A stretch of 64,000 nucleotides of DNA from positions 37,964,862 to 38,028,861 of the forward strand of contig CM070508.1 in assembly GCA_036346375.1 (NCBI GenBank). Reading direction: 5' to 3'. A model generated the notes under the pieces. The model did no database searches, had not been told where the DNA came from, and was given only the letters and a program-made list of their open reading frames with translations. Numbering within the stretch: the stretch's first letter is position 1; each line of letters starts with the position of its first letter. Source of the stretch: Guadua angustifolia (lineage: Eukaryota; Streptophyta; Magnoliopsida; Poales; Poaceae). Of the stretch, positions 58,208 through 64,000 are shown piece by piece. Position numbers and translations under genes: made by a program.

Positions 58208-60207
58208 GTACGGCGATAAAAACCTTAGACTCAAAGACTACAAAGTCCTTAGCCTATCTAATTATACATTCGCCGCCGTACGCAAGCAATCCCCTTTGGG
58301 GTCTTTATGATCATCACTTGATACTCCCCCGGGATCATCACTCGACTCCTTTTTATCTTCGGGATCCACTCTTGACGCCCATCACCTCATGATGCCGTCT
58401 TTGTCCCGTTCTCATCATCTCATTCATCTTTGGACCTAACTCAAGCACAACTCATAAAATAGTTAGTCCAAGATGCACGGTTGTCTCAATTATCTCTTGC
58501 ACTCCATTAACACATAATGGATGCCTTTAGATCAATTGAGCACAACCTAAATCAATTTGAATGATTTAATTGTGTCTTAAGTACAATAGTGCAACTCATG
58601 CTTTATTATACTTAAGAGCTATTCATTTATCCTTAATTAATCAAGGAACACCATCAACACATGATGAAATGTTCTTTAATGATTAATAAGACAAATGAAC
58701 TCAATTTAAATTATCATTTAAATCGATGTGAGTATATATTAACTACACAAGTTTTCATATACTCATGTTGATGAAATGTAATGATCCATTATATGTAAAT
58801 TATATGGAAATGATCATTACTCTAAATCATCAACTATAGAATACACCCCACATGTATATGTGCATAGATATAATTGACTTGGACATAATATGCACATATT
58901 CAATTTGATCGTATTGGAGTATATCCTATATTACCATCAGTATACTTATAACTAGGCAATTCAAATATATACTCAAGGATTTAGTTTCTTTGTCTTGATC
59001 CTTATATGTGTCAATAAAGAATAGATCAATACAAAGATTCTTTCAAGTTAAACTACGAACTCCCCCTAAGTGTGTGCATCTTTGTAATATATGGATTGGG
59101 AAACATGATGCACGTTTGTGGTTAATATAATGGGGACATTCATACTTTAACTTGACTCCAAAGTATGCAACTGATACTAGAATGAATACACATACATACC
59201 TTGGGTTTTCCATTTTTCAATGTGATGAGACTAATCAAAGATATTCTAAATAAACAAGTTAGTCTCGATATAAGATTAGTCATTAATAATAAAATCACAT
59301 TAAGGGATAATCTCAATATTAGATTTGTCATTAACGCCAAAACCATAACTAATGAAGGTTGAACTTACAATCTCTCCCTTTTTGGTGATTAATGACAAAT
59401 CCAAGCTTAATAAGCACATTTGGATTAAAACTAACATATTGAGAGAATTTAAGCTATTTGAATGCATATGCATATTTTAAACAATATAAACATTGACAAT
59501 TTTGAATGCATTTGAGAATCAATTCTCCCCCTTAATCATATTAAGCTCCCTTTTTAAGCCAAATGATATTAAGCTCCTAATTCTCCCCCTTTTGGCATTA
59601 AACACCAAAAAAAATTAGAGAAACCATTTTAAAAGAACATTTTAATTATTTCTCCCCCTTTTGGCATACATTTTTCCTTTTTAAATAGCATTTAACTATC
59701 TTTTTTTTAATGAAGGTCATACAAGAATTGAAATGAACACTTATGACCTTGGCAAGAAATTTGAGACAATTTAAGCCAAGAATTAAAAGCTTATGCCAAA
59801 TGTAAATGAAAGGTCATTCAAGAAGTAAAACAAGGTTTTTTTTATTTGGCATGAAATGGTTTATTTGAAGTATGGATACCACATGTAAAGATAAGCATAA
59901 AAAGCGAAGTAAGGGTATCACACGGGTTATTTGAAACACATTCAAATAATTTACTCCTCATTTTATTAGGCTTTGCAAATTTTCAATATGATTCTTTTGA
60001 AGAATCCAATAAGTTTGTTCTTTTTGGATGTTTTCGCTTTATTAGTCGGTTCCCGTTGTTCTTGTTGGAGTTCTTGTGGTGGTCAGAATTCGAGGTCGAA
60101 TTCTGTTAAAGGGGGGAAGAGTGTAATGCCGCAAATCTCTCTCCCTTATTTATGTGGCCAGCATTGCCGACTCCCCTTATTCACTTTTTTTGCTGGCCAA
60201 GACTTCC

Positions 60208-60357
60208 CCTGGCGCTGCACTCATGGCCAAGCCATTCCTGGCGCTGCTCTCCAGGCCAAGCCTTTTCCTGGCACTACTCTCCTGACCGAAGGCCATACCT
60301 GGCGCTGCTCTTCTGGCCGAAGGCCATACCTGGCGCTGCTCTCCTGGCCGAGCTCCT
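60208..60357. repeat. 30-bp x 5 minisatellite in the LTR
   Basis: CCTGGCGCTGCTCTCCTGGC units begin at about 60208, 60238, 60268, 60299 and 60329. They lie in the C-rich leader part of the LTR and are absent from the solo copy at the equivalent place, which is C-rich with a different repeat (CCTCCCTGGATNGCTG). Confidence 0.85.
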
Positions 60358-61976
60358 CTCCAGCTCCGGCCGGCTGCCTCCCTGCCCCTCCTAGCCGGCG
60401 GTGCCTCTCCCAGCCCTCCTGGCTCGACGGTCAAGAAGCACCCAACAAAGCAAAGCAAAGATCTTCAGACCAAGATTGTTGGCCGCCAGCTCTTCCCCAT
60501 CTCCTTCTTCCACCATGGTGATGCTTGGAGGTATATTAGCTTGGGTTGGTTTTGTGCATGCATGGTGTTTGTGTTAATGCCTAGCTACGGTTTGCGGTGT
60601 GGTTGAGTGGCTGGGTTAGGGTTCCTGTCATGGAGTCTTATTGGTTGATTAGTTGTATGTGGGATGGTTTAGAGGTGGAACCCTAGAAGCTGTGCAGTTT
60701 GTTTTTCGAGCAGATTCTTGTGCCTTGTTGTAGTGCAAAATTGTTAATTTTTCAAGCGTTTTCTAGGGGTTTGGCTATTGCAAAAGTTGTAGATAATCGA
60801 ATTACCTTTCAATAGAGACCGAAATCGCTAATTTTCGTTCAGCCGTTTGAAAGTTATGGCTATATTACCGAGTGCTGTCCAATTCTTGTCGCGATTGGTA
60901 CAGTCTGTGTTCATTTTCGATCTGGGATCAGCGGGTGCTTTGGCCAAGGGAATGGCTATGTTGTTCTTGTAGTTTATTCCCTTGCGGTCGTTTCGAGTAT
61001 AAGAACACGAAATTCCATTCAGCCAATCAAAAGTTACGCTATTTAGAAGTCTCGGTGCTGAATTTGGAAATCTGCAGCGTGCTCCACATTTCAGTCGGGG
61101 TTTAGTGTTCGATTTGGAGGTCCTCGAGGTATCCCCGCCTAATTGGCTTTGTGATAGCTGTAGGTCATCCTCTTATGGTTGATTTGGAGCTGAGTTCACT
61201 CCATTTGGTTAAGCGAATTGAAAGTTTTGCTCGTTGGCTCGCTGCTATCCCGGTTGGACATATTTCTGTTTTTCTCGGGTTTTGGGAATGGGTTAAGCAA
61301 CTGTTGTTCTGAGTCGGTTTTTGATTGTTTCTTATGCGCAATGTTGTTTTTCAGGGAGAGTGTCCTCGGGGTGACCTCAACCCTGAGTTGGCTCGCGCGT
61401 CGGTAATGGCAAGTGCAACCCTTATATCTCTTATAGGGTATTTAGTTCGTTGCTTGTGTTATGTATATGCTTACCTATGGTTGCATTTGTGTTTATAAGT
61501 ACGTCTAGGAAGGTAATGGTATTTTGATGAAAAGGGTAAGAAATCTGATACAAATGCATCGTTGTTTGATGAACTTTATATGCTTCGCAATCATTAAATT
61601 ATGCTGCATTCCTGGCTTGAATGTTATGTGCGATGGATAATGAATTCTGTCTAGATGCCGTGTTGACGTCTTGCTAAAGCTTACCTTCATATTTACGTTC
61701 GCTAGTTTGATAGGCTAGTGGGAATACTGAAAGTATGGAATTGAATTGCGAAAATGGATTGATGTATGATCAAGATAGATGGAATTAGTAATTACTCAAG
61801 AAATGGTGATGTGAGTATGAAGATGGATGTTGAGGAGGTGATTATGAGTGTTGAGAATATGAATATGGAAGTTGATAATTTGGATATGATGTTGAGAATG
61901 GTAATTTATGGATGTGAAAAATGGATGTAGTATGCAAATTTGTTTGCGTCAATTGCATTTGTGCATTCATGATGGA

Positions 61977-62140
61977 AGAGGCGACCCATTCTGATGTGGG
62001 CCTCTGTGCTCACATGTAGTGAGCACGAAAGTCCTACCTCGTAGTCCCATATACATGGTTGTATGGGAGCGAGTCGAAGAGTAGGCACCCTCCACCACGG
62101 GTGGAAGGGGAATGAGAGGGTGCACACCGACGGTGTGCAC
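61977..62140 (+). repeat. Five-hairpin block in the LTR
   Basis: Inverted repeats in order: AGAGG..CCTCT with CCC..GGG (61977-62005), GTGCTCAC/GTGAGCAC (62006-62026, perfect), TCCCATATA/TGTATGGGA (62045-62068, one G.T pair), CACC-type stem with TCCACC/GGTGGA core (62088-62108), GTGCACACC/GGTGTGCAC (62120-62140, perfect). Order, spacing, stem lengths and most loop lengths match 57062-57226. Confidence 0.88.
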
Positions 62141-62355
62141 TCGCCATACCTGTATGTGCTAAAAGAGGAGATGAGCATGCATGATGCATCATATGCATGG
62201 AAATTGTGCAATCTGCATTGCATTGTCAATGATGGATCATGTTTTATGAGTTGATTATGATGTGTGGATATGAGATTCTTCTTTTGTATGGTATATTTGC
62301 ATCTGCATTGTATTGACAATGATGGATCATGTTTTATGCATTGGAATTGTTAATT

Positions 62356-62735
62356 GTTGATTGATGCGAATGAAGGCATGGTTGCGTCGCATCATTTAGC
62401 ATTTCATTGCACTGCATTAAATTTGCTACTTGTTGATTTATGTGAATGAAAGCATAGCTGCGTTGCATTATTTATCATTTCCTGGCACTGCAATGAATTT
62501 GCTAATTGTTGATTTATGTGAATGAAAGCATGGCTGCGTTGCATTATTTAGCATTTCCTGGCACTGCATTGAATTTGCTAATTGTTGATTTATGTGAATG
62601 AAAGCATGGCTGCGTTGCATTATTTAGCATTTCATTGCGCTGCATTGGATTTCTTAATTGTTGTTTTACGTGACTGAAAGCATGACTGCGTTGCATTATT
62701 TATCATTTCCTGGCACTGCATTGAAATTGTAAATT
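62356..62735. repeat. 76-bp x 5 tandem repeat in the LTR
   Basis: Units start at 62356, 62432, 62508, 62584 and 62660, exactly 76 bp apart. The core is GTTGATTTATGTGAATGAAA followed by GCGTTGCATTATTTA. The outer units are more diverged than the central ones. Absent from the solo LTR of the same family. Confidence 0.95.
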
Positions 62736-63368
62736 AATGATTTTTTTGGGAATGGAAGCGACAAATAGAGGATTGAGTCGTGGACTCATCCAGATTGGAT
62801 TAACGAGGCATGGGTAATGTCTCCTTGCGTTTTTCTTGTGTGTTGATCTGGTTGTGGTAAGTGGAGGTAGGTACTGCTTCTTGTACTTGATTAATTTCAA
62901 TTAAGTATTGGTTATGGTAAATTTTAGAGTAAAGGTAATCCAGTTGAATGTATTTGATTCTTCTGATTGCACTTTCTTCGAGTCTTGGACTCACGCTTGT
63001 TTGCTTCTTATTTTAGGTACCTTGAAGCTGCTTCGTCGGGTCGGGAGTAGTAACACGTGCACGACTGCAGTCTCCAACAATTTACTTAACCAATTCATCA
63101 AATCTGGATGTAATTAATGTTATTGTAATTTATTATTCTTCGTGTTGAAATTTGTTAAATGCTGTTGGGTGTGTGATTGAATAACTAAGGACCTACTAGA
63201 ATGATATTAAACTGCTACAATTCTTTTGTCTGCTGAGTGGATGTTCTCTGTTCTAGACAGGTCATGCCGAAATTTTGTAAATTTTGGTGGCTTAGTTTCT
63301 AAGCCAGTCTTAATAGTTTAGAGGGTTGGTAGCATCCGTGGCGCGTATGGGCTCCGGGGTGTTACAGT

Positions 63369-63380
63369 TGGTATCAGAGC
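63369..63380 (+). other. Primer binding site for initiator tRNA-Met
   Basis: TGGTATCAGAGC lies two bases after the LTR end. It is the standard 12-base complement of the plant initiator tRNA-Met 3' end used to start reverse transcription. Confidence 0.95.
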
Positions 63381-64000
63381 GGGCTTCAGGTCCGTGATGC
63401 AAGAATCTAGAAAGTTATTCTTGAATGATTTAAAATTTTGCTGCGTGAAAGTAGAAACATGGTTTAGGTTGAACTTGTAAAATTTGGCCCTAGAGCAATA
63501 ACTTTAAAACTTGTAGTAGAATGGTTAATTAAATTAAAATTTGACACACTTTGATGCACAGTAGGACAGGGATGGGTTATCGTTGCATTGTGCTACAATG
63601 CTTATTTTGTTATTGATGCTATGTTGATACTTATTGATATGTTATCTATTAGGTTTGATAAGGCTATGGCATTATTTATGGTTATGCGTATCAAGTGGTA
63701 GATTGATTAGTGGGGTCCGGTGGGACTCCTTGGGCCGAAGGGATTTCAGCTCTGTGCAGTAGTTTCAGGTTTCGATTCGTGTGGCGATTAAGAGCCAACA
63801 CCGGAGGATTCATAACCTCATGTGGGGAGAGTCCTTGTTCTTTTGTTTTAGATCGGAGAGTTGTTGGGGTACGTTATTTGGGTGTTGTCTTCTTTGGTCT
63901 TCTTGACTTTAAAACAAAGAAAAGAGTATTATGTTGCTCCTCTTTTGATTGCTTTGCGGAGAAAGTCATGGATTTCTTCGTATTGTCGTTCTCCAAGTTG
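63381..64000 (+). other. Start of retrotransposon internal region (untranslated leader)
   Basis: It follows the primer binding site and runs to the window end. No gag frame is recognisable yet. GGCCGAAGGGATTTCAG and the following text look like leader sequence only. Confidence 0.6.

Larger units (their letters stand above)
52972..60121 (+). mobile_element. Long repeat family A/B, copy B, interrupted by a solo LTR
   Basis: It starts TGTAGGGTCGAGGATGC with GAGGGGGGTGAATAGG, like copy A at 22986. Shared blocks continue to 55096, and after the solo LTR from 58213 to about 59370 (CCAAAACCATAACTAATGAA). 59370-60121 has many TCTCCCCCTTTTGGCAT segments. 53826-54080 holds repeated GGTCCGACCGG units, and 54480-54990 repeated TTGCAACACATGCAA. 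No coding region. The right end is not defined. LTR-like in its TG start, but family and type remain uncertain. Confidence 0.55.
60122..63366 (+). mobile_element. 5' LTR (3.2 kb) of a retrotransposon leaving the window
   Basis: It runs from TGTAATGCCGC to GGGGTGTTACA and is followed two bases later by a tRNA-Met primer binding site, so this is a 5' LTR with the internal region starting at 63367. It is the same family as the solo LTR at 55097-58207. LTR length, primer type and terminal sequence fit del/Tekay-type Ty3/gypsy elements, but no protein is visible to prove it. It includes a 30-bp repeat (60208-60357), a hairpin block (61977-62140) and a 76-bp repeat (62356-62735). A conserved acceptor-like TTTTAG|GTACCTTGAAG lies at 63012-63027. 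The 3' LTR and its target duplication lie beyond the window. Confidence 0.88.

Noticed and set aside
62356..62735. Possible CRISPR-like array (five equal repeats)
   Set aside because: Units are contiguous 76-bp tandem copies without unique spacers, inside a plant LTR.

Overview
This is nuclear DNA of a grass (Poaceae, most likely panicoid). The evidence is one intron-rich plant gene with canonical GT/AG junctions, a grass-type Stowaway MITE, CACTA, Mutator and Ac-like hAT elements, and Ty3/gypsy LTR retrotransposons of families typical of grasses. No bacterial, organellar, tRNA, rRNA or CRISPR features were recognised.

Only one host gene is supported. It encodes the large (alpha/beta) subunit of general transcription factor TFIIA, on the minus strand at 12883-5066. 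Eleven exons can be joined by exact GT/AG junctions into a 390-residue open frame. Intron 6 is 4.1 kb and was enlarged by transposons: a 1.07-kb hAT-like element with a perfect 8-bp target duplication, and a foldback element that itself contains a second hAT-like element. Just upstream of the promoter lies an Ac-like hAT element that carries a solo LTR.

Layout: 1-4140 is a decayed Mutator-like transposase (minus) and its flank. 4141-13033 is TFIIA-L. 13034-17460 is a cluster of small non-autonomous elements. 17461-21525 is the 3' part of a CACTA (En/Spm) element with a TNPA-like gene. 22986-26590 is a long repeat ('family A/B', copy A) ending in a minisatellite. 26600-31721 is mostly unassigned, with a Stowaway MITE. 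From 31722 there is a second CACTA element. Its TNP2 transposase gene is split by a 12.3-kb Tat-type gypsy element (33905-46225, target duplication GACAC). A second TNPA-like gene (51936-52971) is split by copy B. Copy B is in turn split by a 3.1-kb solo LTR (55097-58207, target duplication GTACG). Near the window end a 3.2-kb LTR of the same family (60122-63366) is followed by a tRNA-Met primer binding site.

The most interesting observations are: (1) five consecutive hairpins inside the 3-kb LTR family, with compensatory base changes between the two copies in the window; (2) a C-to-T decay signature (CAG to TAG, CGA to TGA) that accounts for most stop codons in the retroelement and CACTA genes, and that can be checked directly against a sister copy; (3) the layered insertions that build the TFIIA-L intron and promoter region; and (4) a Tat-type element with a second RNase H, antisense ORFs and an odd repeat tract between RNase H and integrase. 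I found no evidence of a wholly new gene system. The hairpin array is the best candidate for something undescribed.
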